Origin: Flavobacterium fluvii
GTDB taxonomy: Bacteria > Bacteroidota > Bacteroidia > Flavobacteriales > Flavobacteriaceae
DNA: 64,000 nt
Assembly (NCBI RefSeq): GCF_900129545.1
Contig: NZ_FQWB01000004.1
Span: 186,001 to 250,000 of the forward strand
Reading direction: 5' to 3'
Position numbers and translations under genes: made by a program. Below, one piece after another: positions 1-7,489 of this stretch; positions within the stretch are counted from its first letter, which is position 1, and each line of letters begins with the position of its first letter. The notes under the pieces were generated by a model. It saw nothing but the letters and a program-made list of their open reading frames with translations, was not told the origin of the DNA and ran no database searches.

Positions 1-181
1 TGGTCAACGAAGAATTGATTCCTTCCACGTGCATGCTTTCCGTTTTCACGGATTGGTCTCCGAAACAGCGTACTTCAACTTGGGCCAACTTGGCCAATTC
101 TTGGCTTAAAAAATCGATGTGTACGCCGGCTCCACCGTAAATATTGGGTGGGAATTCATTGGTAAAAAGTGCTATTTTCAT
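1..181 (-). CDS. GlgA-type glycosyltransferase, N-terminal fragment (cut by window edge)
   Basis: Only the first 60 codons are in the window; the gene continues past base 1. The ATG is the complement of 179-181. The protein begins MKIALFTNEFPPNIYGGAG, followed by VHIDFLSQELAK. The E-(F/Y)-PP-x-(I/V)-YGGAGVH signature is typical of GT4/GT5 glycogen-synthase-like glycosyltransferases (GlgA, actinobacterial GlgA/GlgM type), where this glycine-rich loop binds the ADP-glucose donor. The donor and product cannot be assigned from this fragment. The adjacent patatin gene lies 52 bases downstream of the start on the same strand, so this gene is the next one read after it and could be co-transcribed. 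Confidence in the family is good; the symbol is left blank because only the N-terminus is visible. Confidence 0.7.
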   Translation of the reverse strand, partial: MKIALFTNEFPPNIYGGAGVHIDFLSQELAKLAQVEVRCFGDQSVKTESMHVEGINSSLT

Positions 182-233
182 CTTTCTTTTTTTTTATTTT
201 TAATGATAGGGTTCCCAGCAAAAAGTATTGATT

Positions 234-2489
234 TTAGAAAACGAATCCAATTTTAACGTGTGTGTAAACTTTTCCTATTTCCGGTGAATACATGGTTGTT
301 AGCTCCATTGGCATAAAGCCTAAATTATAGCCCAATCCCAACGAAAAACCATTAATTGACTTTACCGTATTTGAATCCCAGGCTTTGTTTAAAGTACTGA
401 AATTGTAGATTCCCGTGTTGGCTCTACCCATCAGGAATAAACTACCCATAATATTATATTGCATTCCCAACATTCCCGAGGCGGTAGAACTGGAGTTGAT
501 TTGCTCTTCATTGAGACCTGCAAACGTGATTTGCTGTCTAAATAATTGCTGTATTCCTCCCATATAAAAGTTGTCAATTATAAATCCTTGAGAGCGCAAA
601 CACACTCCAGATTGCAAGGTATAAAATAAAGTCCATTTTTTGTCCAATGGGTGAAATTGGGTAAAGTTCAGCATAAATTTGTAATAATCGGCAGCATTAT
701 TGTACAGGCTCGAAATATCTTCTGTTGTGCCACCTGCCAACGTATGATCAACTTGAGCTTTTCTTCCGAAAACAACGCCAGCCTGAACAGTAAAAAGATG
801 TCCACGGGTAGGAAAATTAACCCTGTCGGTGGTGATGGATTCCGAGGCCAAGTAGGCAAAATAGTTGCTCACGTAACCTTCATAAGAATTGTCGCCATCC
901 ACGTCTGGAGAAAAATCATTTCTCTGATGGTTGATTCCTGCCGTCAAACTCCAATCGTTTGTCATGACCCTGGTGTAATTAAGATCAAACTGCGAATACC
1001 GAACACCATACACGGATACTTTCTGTGCATCGTTGTATATATTCATGGGAAGGTTTTGCCGCTCCCAACTCAGGTTTATAAAATTATTTGCTTTTGTGCC
1101 AAAAATCTGTTTGTGTTCCAATAATACCCTGAAATTCTCGCCTATTGCAAATTTCGCCATGGTACGCGATTTTTTCAGCAACAAATCTCTCGTGGTAAGA
1201 TTGAGCAATAATGCTGCCCCCGTAAACGAATGGAACGACAATCCCACTTTCATCTGGGTTAGCAGTTTTTCATGCACTTTACAGATTAATATTGCGTGTC
1301 CCTCAGTCGTTGGTTCCAATGAATAATAGATGTTGTCATAATAACGGCTCGCAAAAGCTTTTCTGAAACCATCGTTTATTTGTTTGGCCGTATAGGCATT
1401 TCCAGGTTTTATACTGAGTTTTTGCAACAAATAGTCTGTATTTGTTTTTTCTATTCCTTCGTATTTAATTTCATCTATGGTAATGGATTCCACTTTAGGC
1501 AAACGACCGTAGGGATCATAAACTACGGGATATTTTGCATTTAAAGAATCGGCAAGACGTTTGAAATAAGGATAATACAATTTTCCTACTTGGTTTCCAA
1601 TATCCATAATGGAATCGGTGGCATCAAAGCTGCCGGCACTGTATTTTTCCAAATGCGGTTCAATGACAAGATTACAGAGTTTTTTTTCTTCGACCAAATC
1701 ATCTGCGTCCCGATATTGGGTAATTTGGTAAAAAACATCCAACACGTCATCCAATTTATCGATATCCGGAAGACCCGTAAACAGGTTTACCCCAATGACA
1801 ATGTCGGCTCCCATTTCTTTAATATCCTTAACCGGAAAGTTTCTCACGATACCACCATCCACGAGCTTGGTCTTTTCATAATCGACAGCCGTAAATACGC
1901 TGGGAATCGCCATACTCGAACGCACGGCCGTAACGATGTCTCCTTTGGAAAGAACCACGGCTTTACCATTGGATAAATCAACTGCAATACATTTAAAGGG
2001 AATGTTAAACTTTGAAAAATCCTTGATGTTGTAAACCGGCAAAAACATGTCGTTCAGGGTAAGCCAAAGTTCCTGTGAATCGATTAAGCCTGTCGAAAAT
2101 TGGGGCTTGTATTTTTTAATCCCTATTTCTGCAGCATATTGACCGAACTCGTCTTTCTCGTCAATGCTGACATCTGTATAAATGGGTTTGCCACTCAATA
2201 ATTCATCCCAATTCAGTTTTTTGGTTATCTTTTCAACGTCTTTTCCTGAATAACCTGTGGCATACATGGCACCAATAATACTCCCCATGCTGGTTCCCGT
2301 CACATAATCTATTTTAAGTCCTGCACTGTCGATTGCCTTTAAAACACCAATATGCGCAATACCTTTGGCACCTCCTCCACTTAAAACCAATCCAACTTTT
2401 GGACGTTGTGCCCATAGAGAATTTGAGAAAAGCAGCATTAAACAGGAACAAATTAGCAATCTTTTTAGAGGTTGGAAGTTGGTTTTCAT
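234..2489 (-). CDS. Patatin-like phospholipase with C-terminal outer-membrane barrel
   Basis: 751 residues. A signal peptide (about residues 1-27, ending LWAQ) is followed by a patatin domain. The oxyanion loop SGGGAKG lies near residues 38-43, the nucleophile Ser67 is in GTSMGS, and the partner Asp211 is in DGG, giving a complete Ser-Asp dyad. The segment from about 325 to 400 resembles a POTRA domain (TIDEIKYEGIEKTNTDYLL). The remainder is a D15/BamA-like beta barrel ending in an aromatic residue (KIGFVF). This passenger-POTRA-barrel order is that of PlpD-type (type Vd) autotransporters, although many Bacteroidota versions probably stay anchored. Predicted role: lipolytic acyl hydrolase displayed at the outer membrane; the substrate is unknown. 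A -7 box lies 85 bases upstream. Confidence 0.88.
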   Translation of the reverse strand: MKTNFQPLKRLLICSCLMLLFSNSLWAQRPKVGLVLSGGGAKGIAHIGVLKAIDSAGLKIDYVTGTSMGSIIGAMYATGYSGKDVEKITKKLNWDELLSGKPIYTDVSIDEKDEFGQYAAEIGIKKYKPQFSTGLIDSQELWLTLNDMFLPVYNIKDFSKFNIPFKCIAVDLSNGKAVVLSKGDIVTAVRSSMAIPSVFTAVDYEKTKLVDGGIVRNFPVKDIKEMGADIVIGVNLFTGLPDIDKLDDVLDVFYQITQYRDADDLVEEKKLCNLVIEPHLEKYSAGSFDATDSIMDIGNQVGKLYYPYFKRLADSLNAKYPVVYDPYGRLPKVESITIDEIKYEGIEKTNTDYLLQKLSIKPGNAYTAKQINDGFRKAFASRYYDNIYYSLEPTTEGHAILICKVHEKLLTQMKVGLSFHSFTGAALLLNLTTRDLLLKKSRTMAKFAIGENFRVLLEHKQIFGTKANNFINLSWERQNLPMNIYNDAQKVSVYGVRYSQFDLNYTRVMTNDWSLTAGINHQRNDFSPDVDGDNSYEGYVSNYFAYLASESITTDRVNFPTRGHLFTVQAGVVFGRKAQVDHTLAGGTTEDISSLYNNAADYYKFMLNFTQFHPLDKKWTLFYTLQSGVCLRSQGFIIDNFYMGGIQQLFRQQITFAGLNEEQINSSSTASGMLGMQYNIMGSLFLMGRANTGIYNFSTLNKAWDSNTVKSINGFSLGLGYNLGFMPMELTTMYSPEIGKVYTHVKIGFVF

Positions 2490-2573
2490 TTGGCTTGTAT
2501 TTGAAATTTGAATTGGTTTCCAAAATCATTTTTTGAAAAGTTGCTCCAAGAACCAGGGACGATTATGACGATT

Positions 2574-2581
2574 CAAAAATA
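2574..2581 (-). promoter_or_regulatory. Candidate -7 box (TATTTTTG) of the patatin gene
   Basis: On the minus strand this reads TATTTTTG, matching the Bacteroidetes TAnnTTTG consensus, about 85 bases upstream of the patatin start. No TTTG -33 box is seen at the usual spacing, so this is a moderate-to-weak call. Confidence 0.35.
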
Positions 2582-2680
2582 ATTTAAGTAAATATATATG
2601 ATTTAACTGATATAGAAAATATTTATTAACCACTATTTTCATGGATGTACAACTCACCTATTCACTTTCGACAAGTCATA

Positions 2681-2708
2681 AAAAAAACCGGAAATCTCTT
2701 TCCGGTTT
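2681..2708 (-). terminator. Rho-independent terminator of the msr gene
   Basis: A perfect 10-bp stem (AAACCGGAAA, loop of 4, TTTCCGGTTT). On the minus strand it is followed by a run of T. It lies 19 bases past the stop of the methionine sulfoxide reductase gene. Confidence 0.85.
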
Positions 2709-2726
2709 ACAGTTCAATCCTGATTT

Positions 2727-3833
2727 TTATTTTTTTAATCGTGCCTTGAAAATCTTTTCAAATTTTTCTAATTTCGGCTGGATGACCATTTGGCAATAGG
2801 GTGCCTCTTGATTCTTTTCGTAATAATTTTGATGGTAATCTTCCGCCACGTAAAACTTTGCAAGCGGCTCCAATGTGGTCACGATTGGATTGTTATATAC
2901 TTTTTCGGCATTCAACTGATCTATGATGGACTTGGCAGCTTTTTTCTGCACTTCATCTTTATACATAATTACCGAGCGGTATTGGGTTCCCACATCCGCA
3001 CCTTGTCGATTGAGGGTTGTCGGGTCGTGAACGGTAAAAAACACCTGGAATATTTCGTCAAGATTGGTCTTGGTTTTGTCATACGTAATTTGCACCACTT
3101 CGGCATGCCCTGTCGTTCCGGAGCAAACTTCGTCGTAAGTGGGATCTGCAATTTTCCCACCAGAAAATCCCGAAACCACTGATTTCACTCCGTCCAAATT
3201 TTCGTAAACCGCTTCGACACACCAGTAACAACCACCACCAAGCGTGATGGTTTCCAAATTGTTTTTGTTTCCGTTTTGTGTTATTGCATTTTCTGGAACA
3301 AAATCCAATGCAATGGAATTCATGCAATATCTTTTGCCTGTTGGCGCTGGCCCATCATCAAAAAGATGTCCTAAATGTCCGTCACATCTGCCACAAAGCG
3401 CTTCTATTCTTCTCATTCCATAGGAGTTGTCTTCTTTGTACACCACGCTGTTTTTGTTTTCTTGTTCAAAAAAACTGGGCCAACCGCAACTACTGGCAAA
3501 TTTCTGGTCGGATCTAAACAATTTGTTGCCACAAGCCGCACAATAATAAGTTCCTTTCGCCTCAGAATCCCAAAGTTTTCCCGTGAAGGCCCTTTCGGTA
3601 TCGGCATTTCTTGAAACGGCATACAAATCGGGCGACAACACCTTTTTCCATTCGGCATCAGTGACGTTCAGTTTGGTGGTGTCGGTATTGGAATAATAAG
3701 GGTTTCCGGGTTTGCTGATCGTGTTTTCCATAGCTGTTGAATTTGGAGTTATTGGTGTTTTTTGGGTCGATTGTCCACACGCATTTAAAGCGAATAAAGA
3801 CAATATCATCAAATAATTAAAAATGTTTTTCAT
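2727..3833 (-). CDS. msrBA: Bifunctional methionine sulfoxide reductase MsrB-MsrA, lipoprotein
   Basis: 368 residues. It reduces both epimers of methionine sulfoxide and probably repairs envelope proteins. The start chosen is the ATG at 3833, because it begins a lipoprotein signal (MKNIFNYLMILSLF... LNAC, Cys19). A longer reading to 3914 would bury that signal. The MsrB domain comes first: zinc-binding pairs CAAC and CGRC, and catalytic Cys in RYCMNS. The MsrA domain follows, with catalytic GGGCYWCVE and the C-terminal DYHQNYY motif. The order MsrB then MsrA is reversed from the PilB-type MsrA-MsrB arrangement. The gene is divergent from idi and ends at a strong terminator. Periplasmic face or outer-membrane attachment is inferred from the lipobox. 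Confidence 0.93.
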   Translation of the reverse strand: MKNIFNYLMILSLFALNACGQSTQKTPITPNSTAMENTISKPGNPYYSNTDTTKLNVTDAEWKKVLSPDLYAVSRNADTERAFTGKLWDSEAKGTYYCAACGNKLFRSDQKFASSCGWPSFFEQENKNSVVYKEDNSYGMRRIEALCGRCDGHLGHLFDDGPAPTGKRYCMNSIALDFVPENAITQNGNKNNLETITLGGGCYWCVEAVYENLDGVKSVVSGFSGGKIADPTYDEVCSGTTGHAEVVQITYDKTKTNLDEIFQVFFTVHDPTTLNRQGADVGTQYRSVIMYKDEVQKKAAKSIIDQLNAEKVYNNPIVTTLEPLAKFYVAEDYHQNYYEKNQEAPYCQMVIQPKLEKFEKIFKARLKK

Positions 3834-3975
3834 GGTAACCTTCTTTAGATTATGGAGTAAATTTACAATAGATATACACAAGAAATTGCAGTATGGATCG
3901 GAAAAATATTTCATTTAAGGAAAGTTTAACGATTGTTGAAATTCCAAAAAGTCGGAGTTCCCAATTCTTTTTTTG

Positions 3976-3983
3976 TATTTTTG
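3976..3983 (+). promoter_or_regulatory. -7 box (TATTTTTG) of idi
   Basis: Exact TAnnTTTG match ending 17 bases before the ATG at 4001. A transcript from here would exclude the upstream in-frame ATG at 3893, supporting the shorter protein. No clear -33 box. Confidence 0.5.
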
Positions 3984-4000
3984 GCAAGCTAAAATTGATT

Positions 4001-4528
4001 ATGAAAGAAGAGAATGTAATATTGGTAAACCAAAATGACGAGCAAATTGGCTTGATGCCCAAATTGGAAGCACACGAAAAAGCAGTTTTGCACCGGGCAT
4101 TTTCGGTTTTTGTATTGAATGACCAGAATGAAATTATGTTGCAGCAACGAGCGCAGCACAAATACCATTCCCCATTATTGTGGACAAATACCTGTTGCAG
4201 CCATCAACGCGACGGCGAAACCAATCTTCAGGCGGGAAATCGCAGATTATATGAAGAAATGGGTTTTGGAACCGAATTGAAGGAATTGTTCCATTTTATA
4301 TACAAAGCCCCGTTCGACAACGGTTTGACCGAGCACGAACTCGACCACGTCATGATAGGTAATTATAATGGGGAGCCAAAAATAAACCCGGAGGAAGTGG
4401 AAAGCTGGAAATGGATGGGTATCGAAGAAGTGCAAAAAGACATGCAATCGCATCCAGAAATATACACCGTTTGGTTCAAAATTATTTTTGACGAGTTTTA
4501 CCATTTCTTGGAAGAACACACAATTTAA
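4001..4528 (+). CDS. idi: Isopentenyl-diphosphate delta-isomerase, type I
   Basis: 175 residues, Nudix-fold enzyme that interconverts isopentenyl and dimethylallyl diphosphate in isoprenoid synthesis; cytoplasmic. Visible signatures are TNTCCSHQ with the catalytic Cys, the Nudix-like segment AGNRRLYEEMGFG, and EHELDHV with the catalytic Glu. The length agrees with bacterial type I enzymes. An in-frame ATG at 3893 would add 36 residues with no homology to the family, and it lies upstream of the -7 box at 3976, so the ATG at 4001 (MKEENVILVNQ) is preferred. A short spacer of 51 bases with small direct repeats (GATAGCAGA words) separates it from the next gene, so the two are probably co-transcribed. 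Confidence 0.93.
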   Translation: MKEENVILVNQNDEQIGLMPKLEAHEKAVLHRAFSVFVLNDQNEIMLQQRAQHKYHSPLLWTNTCCSHQRDGETNLQAGNRRLYEEMGFGTELKELFHFIYKAPFDNGLTEHELDHVMIGNYNGEPKINPEEVESWKWMGIEEVQKDMQSHPEIYTVWFKIIFDEFYHFLEEHTI

Positions 4529-4579
4529 GATAGCAGATTTGAGATAGCAGAATGCAGAAATTCAAAATCTAACTTTACC

Positions 4580-4990
4580 ATGAGAGTAACCATATCCAGA
4601 AAAGCACATTTCAACGCAGCCCATCGATTGTATCGAAAAGATTGGACTTTCGAACAAAACGATGCCGTTTTTGGCAAATGCAACAATCCCAATTTCCACG
4701 GACACAACTACGAATTAATCGTTAGCGTGACCGGAAAAATAAACCCGGAAACCGGCTACGTGATGGATGTCAAGGATTTGAGCGACTTGATTTTTGAAGA
4801 AGTAGAGAAACCTTTTGACCATAAAAACCTGAATCTGGATGTTGCCGAATTTGAAAACCTGAATCCCACTGCCGAAAACATAGTGGTCGTAATTTGGAAT
4901 AAAATCAGGAAAAGAATAAAACCCGAATTGGATTTAGAAATAACTCTTTATGAGACGCCACGTAATTTTGTAACCTATAAGGGAGAATAA
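4580..4990 (+). CDS. 6-pyruvoyl/6-carboxy-tetrahydropterin synthase family (QueD-like)
   Basis: 136 residues. T-fold enzyme acting on 7,8-dihydroneopterin triphosphate. Zinc-ligand histidines are in FNAAH and HGHNY, and the catalytic Cys is in FGKCNNPNFHGHNY. The GKCNNPN form resembles eukaryotic-type PTPS as much as QueD, so whether it serves queuosine (carboxy-product) or another pterin pathway cannot be settled from sequence alone. Its stop codon overlaps the start of the peroxiredoxin gene (TAATG), which implies translational coupling. Confidence 0.85.
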   Translation: MRVTISRKAHFNAAHRLYRKDWTFEQNDAVFGKCNNPNFHGHNYELIVSVTGKINPETGYVMDVKDLSDLIFEEVEKPFDHKNLNLDVAEFENLNPTAENIVVVIWNKIRKRIKPELDLEITLYETPRNFVTYKGE

Positions 4991-5460
4991 TGGCACTGCA
5001 ACTGGGAGACAAAATCCCCGATTTTTCGGCAAAAGACAGCAATGGAAACGATTTTGACAGCGCTTCAATCGTGGGCAAAAAAGCAGTTGTGATTTATTTT
5101 TATCCCAAAGACAACACTCCGGGTTGCACCGCCCAAGCCTGCAGTTTCAGGGATCAGTACGAAGATTTCAAGGATTTGGGTGCAGAAGTTATCGGAATCA
5201 GCAGCGACAGTATTACTTCGCACGAAAAATTTGTCCAACAATACAAATTGCCTTTTATTCTGCTTTCGGACAACGACAAGAAAATCAAGAAGTTGTTTGG
5301 AGTCAAACCAGACTTATTAGGTTTAATTCCCGGAAGAGTGACTTATGTGGCAGACAAAAACGGAATCATCCAATTGATTTTTGACAGCATGAACGCCACG
5401 AATCATATTCCGAAGGCATTGGAAACCATTAAAAAAATGATGTCACAAAACCCAAAATAG
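4990..5460 (+). CDS. bcp: Thioredoxin-dependent peroxiredoxin, BCP/PrxQ type
   Basis: 156 residues. Reduces hydrogen peroxide and organic hydroperoxides using thioredoxin. The peroxidatic Cys and resolving Cys sit in PGCTAQAC, the five-residue spacing of atypical 2-Cys PrxQ/BCP proteins. The family pattern YFYPKDNTPGCT is intact, as is the later LLSDND segment. No signal peptide, so cytoplasmic. The ATG overlaps the stop of the upstream pterin-synthase gene by one base. Confidence 0.93.
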   Translation: MALQLGDKIPDFSAKDSNGNDFDSASIVGKKAVVIYFYPKDNTPGCTAQACSFRDQYEDFKDLGAEVIGISSDSITSHEKFVQQYKLPFILLSDNDKKIKKLFGVKPDLLGLIPGRVTYVADKNGIIQLIFDSMNATNHIPKALETIKKMMSQNPK

Positions 5461-5479
5461 CATCCTAAAATCATTACTT

Positions 5480-5487
5480 TAATTTTG
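5480..5487 (+). promoter_or_regulatory. -7 box (TAATTTTG) of manA
   Basis: Exact TAnnTTTG match between the peroxiredoxin stop and the manA start, 55 bases before the ATG. No good -33 box is visible. Confidence 0.4.
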
Positions 5488-5542
5488 CCTTCACAATTCA
5501 TTTTAAATGAACTTTGGCCAACACACTTGAAAAAACATAAAA

Positions 5543-6505
5543 ATGAAACTATACCCATTACAATTCGAACCCATTTTAAAAGAAAGAATCTGGGGAGGAG
5601 AGAAACTAAAAACCATTCTAAACAAACCGATTACTTCGAAAATAACCGGCGAAAGCTGGGAATTGTCAACCGTTGAAGGCGACGTGAGCATTATTGCAAA
5701 CGGGGAACACAAAGGAAAATCATTGACGGAATTAATCAATGACAATCCGGACGAAATTCTTGGAACCGAAGTGCACCAGCAATTCGGGAAACAATTTCCT
5801 TTGCTTTTCAAATACCTTGATGCTCGCGAAGACTTGTCTATCCAGGTGCATCCCAATGACGAATTGGCAAAAAAGCGTCACAATTCTTTTGGCAAGACCG
5901 AAATGTGGTACGTGATGCAAGCGGATAAAAATTCCCGAATAATTGTTGGTTTCAAGGAAAATTCCAACGCCGAAGACTATTTGGAAAATCTGAAAAACAA
6001 AACACTTCTTTCCATTCTTGACGACGTAAAAGTGGAAGAAGGCGATGTTTTCTTTCTGGAAACCGGAACCGTTCACGCCATCGGTGCTGGACTTGTCATA
6101 GCCGAAATACAACAAACATCGGACATCACGTATCGTTTGTATGATTTTGAACGAGTGGATGCTGCCGGGAATCAAAGAGAATTACACGTAGATCTGGCTT
6201 TGGACGCCATCAATTACAACAAAGTGGACACCCACAAAAAATACGACAGAACACCAAACCAATCAAATGAGGTGGTGGATTGTCCTTATTTCACGACCAA
6301 TTTCCTGCCTTTGGACGGAGAAATTCCAGTGGACAAAACAGGAAACACCTTCACGGCCTATATGTGTGTTGACGGCAGTTTTGAATTGGAATGCGAAGAC
6401 ACAAAATACCAGTATAAAAAAGGAGACACTATTTTAATTCCTGCCGCCTTGAAGACATTCATTCTCAATGGAAAAGCTTCAATTTTAGAAATTTACATTT
6501 CATAA
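5543..6505 (+). CDS. manA: Mannose-6-phosphate isomerase, class I
   Basis: 320 residues, a usual length for short bacterial class I PMIs. Zinc-dependent interconversion of mannose-6-P and fructose-6-P, supplying GDP-mannose for surface polysaccharides or allowing mannose use. Cupin zinc ligands are visible in IQVHPND (Gln, His), GKTEMWYV (Glu) and HAIGAG (His). The N-terminal ERIWGG motif is typical. The ATG at 5543 is the first in-frame start that gives this N-terminus. It stands alone behind its own -7 box. Confidence 0.93.
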   Translation: MKLYPLQFEPILKERIWGGEKLKTILNKPITSKITGESWELSTVEGDVSIIANGEHKGKSLTELINDNPDEILGTEVHQQFGKQFPLLFKYLDAREDLSIQVHPNDELAKKRHNSFGKTEMWYVMQADKNSRIIVGFKENSNAEDYLENLKNKTLLSILDDVKVEEGDVFFLETGTVHAIGAGLVIAEIQQTSDITYRLYDFERVDAAGNQRELHVDLALDAINYNKVDTHKKYDRTPNQSNEVVDCPYFTTNFLPLDGEIPVDKTGNTFTAYMCVDGSFELECEDTKYQYKKGDTILIPAALKTFILNGKASILEIYIS

Positions 6506-6624
6506 ATGTAAATTTTTATTTTTTAGCGGTCATTTATGGTATCGCCCTTTTACTTATTCGTGTTTGTTTGCAACAAACTTGTTGTTTGTGGCGATTTCAT
6601 AGTCGGTAATAGAAAGATTATGTG

Positions 6625-6632
6625 TACTTTTG
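6625..6632 (+). promoter_or_regulatory. -7 box (TACTTTTG) of the 89-residue protein gene
   Basis: Exact TAnnTTTG match ending 27 bases before the ATG at 6660. An upstream in-frame ATG at 6630 overlaps this box, so it cannot be used from this promoter. Confidence 0.5.
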
Positions 6633-6659
6633 CAATCGCAAATTAAAATTAAAAATAAA

Positions 6660-6929
6660 ATGGCAAACGTTAAGAATTTAAAAAAAGACATCAACTACGT
6701 TTTAGGAGATATTATTGAAGCGGTTTACTTGTTTGAAATCACGACTTCTGGAAAACCAACTGAAGAAACCAATGCTTTGATCGACGAGGCAATCGCCGCT
6801 TTTGATGCTTTAATCACAAAAGTAAACACCAAGAACGTTGAAAATAAAAAAGCACATTTCAAACAAATCAATGTTGAATTGGAACAAACTGCAAATCAAT
6901 TGATTGCTAAAATCAACGGATTGCAATAA
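6660..6929 (+). CDS. Small helical protein of unknown function (89 residues)
   Basis: Begins MANVKNLKKDINYVLGDIIE. It has no signal peptide, no transmembrane segment and no Cys. It looks entirely alpha-helical, with a lysine-rich start, an acidic middle (PTEETNALIDEAIAAFD) and an amphipathic C-terminus (FKQINVELEQTANQLIAKI). I recognise the pattern as a small conserved flavobacterial hypothetical, without a known function. The start at 6660 is chosen because the -7 box overlaps the alternative ATG at 6630. Composition and codon use look like a real, possibly well-expressed gene (many AAA/GAA/ATC codons, no rare runs). It is followed by a hairpin and then the tRNA gene. Confidence 0.8.
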   Translation: MANVKNLKKDINYVLGDIIEAVYLFEITTSGKPTEETNALIDEAIAAFDALITKVNTKNVENKKAHFKQINVELEQTANQLIAKINGLQ

Positions 6930-6944
6930 AAAAAAGCAATAAAA

Positions 6945-6982
6945 AAGGTTGAATTTATTTTGGAAAATTAAAATTCAACCTT
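6945..6982 (+). terminator. Hairpin after the small protein gene
   Basis: Perfect 12-bp inverted repeat (AAGGTTGAATTT / AAATTCAACCTT) with a 14-base loop, 16 bases after the stop codon. No strong T-run follows, so intrinsic termination is uncertain. The loop contains the TTTG -33 element of the tRNA promoter. Confidence 0.45.
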
Positions 6983-6989
6983 ATATTTG
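6959..6989 (+). promoter_or_regulatory. Promoter of tRNA-Thr (TTTG-N19-TATATTTG)
   Basis: TTTG at 6959-6962 and TATATTTG at 6982-6989, separated by 19 bases. This is the best match in the window to the flavobacterial sigma-A consensus. It ends 15 bases before the tRNA 5' end. Confidence 0.75.
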
Positions 6990-7004
6990 CACCCGTAATA
7001 CGTC

Positions 7005-7078
7005 GCCAGCGTAGCTCAGTTGGCTAGAGCAGCTGATTTGTAATCAGCAGGTCGTGGGTTCGAGTCCCTCCGCCGGCT
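7005..7078 (+). tRNA. tRNA-Thr, anticodon TGT
   Basis: A cloverleaf can be drawn. Acceptor GCCAGCG pairs with CGCCGGC. The D-arm begins with GCTC, with the loop containing AGTTGG. Anticodon stem GCTGA/TCAGC with loop TTTGTAA places TGT at 7039-7041 (reads ACA, Thr). The T-loop is TTCGAGT and the discriminator is T. CCA is not encoded. Two imperfections: A4-C69 in the acceptor and U-U at the second T-stem pair. Confidence 0.95.
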
Positions 7079-7085
7079 CCTTAAG

Positions 7086-7117
7086 AAAACCATCTAACGA
7101 AAGTTAGGTGGTTTTTT
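7086..7117 (+). terminator. Terminator of the tRNA-Thr gene
   Basis: 13-bp stem (AAAACCATCTAAC with a GAAA loop and GTTAGGTGGTTTT) running directly into a T-run. Strong intrinsic terminator 8 bases after the tRNA. Confidence 0.9.
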
Positions 7118-7241
7118 GTTTTTAGCACATTTTGGGATCAATCCGAATCAGAATGGATCAATCCCAAAACCTGTGGAGCGATAAAAATTAAGCATAAATA
7201 TTAGCGGATCAAGTCTGCAAGGTTGTAGTATCTATTCATTA

Positions 7242-7299
7242 ACCACAAATTGCACAAATTTTCACAAATTAATTTGTGAAAATTTGTGCAATTTGTGGT
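7242..7299. repeat. Perfect 58-bp palindrome built of CACAAATT words
   Basis: Two 29-base arms with no spacer, centred at 7270/7271 and identical on both strands. Each arm contains three CACAAATT words. It lies in the 372-base gene-free stretch between the tRNA terminator and cysK; no gene is seen in that stretch. Confidence 0.95.
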
Positions 7300-7370
7300 C
7301 AAAATATTTTTAGAAGCTAAAGCGAATAGCTTTGTATGACTATCCGTGATTAATACCAAACTAATAAAAT

Positions 7371-7450
7371 TTGCCACAGATTAAAGGGATTCCCACGGAT
7401 TCTCTCAAATATTAAAAAAATCTGTGCTAATCTGTGTAATCTGTGGCCAA
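7371..7450. repeat. Imperfect inverted repeat of CACAGATT words
   Basis: Outer arms TTGCCACAGATTA and TAATCTGTGGCCAA, with further CACGGATT/AATCTGTG words inside. Same architecture as the palindrome at 7242 and the elements near 58050 and 60013. It sits just past the cysK stop and could also act as a transcription end for cysK. Confidence 0.8.
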
Positions 7451-7489
7451 TAAAAAAGGTTTCGTATGTTTTGCGGAAATCAGAAAGTG

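Noticed and set aside
651-1124. 157-codon plus-strand frame inside the patatin gene.
   Set aside because: Antisense shadow of a gene with clear motifs; no promoter or domain of its own.
3893-4000. 36-residue extension of idi.
   Set aside because: It lies upstream of or across the -7 box at 3976 and shows no resemblance to the family N-terminus.
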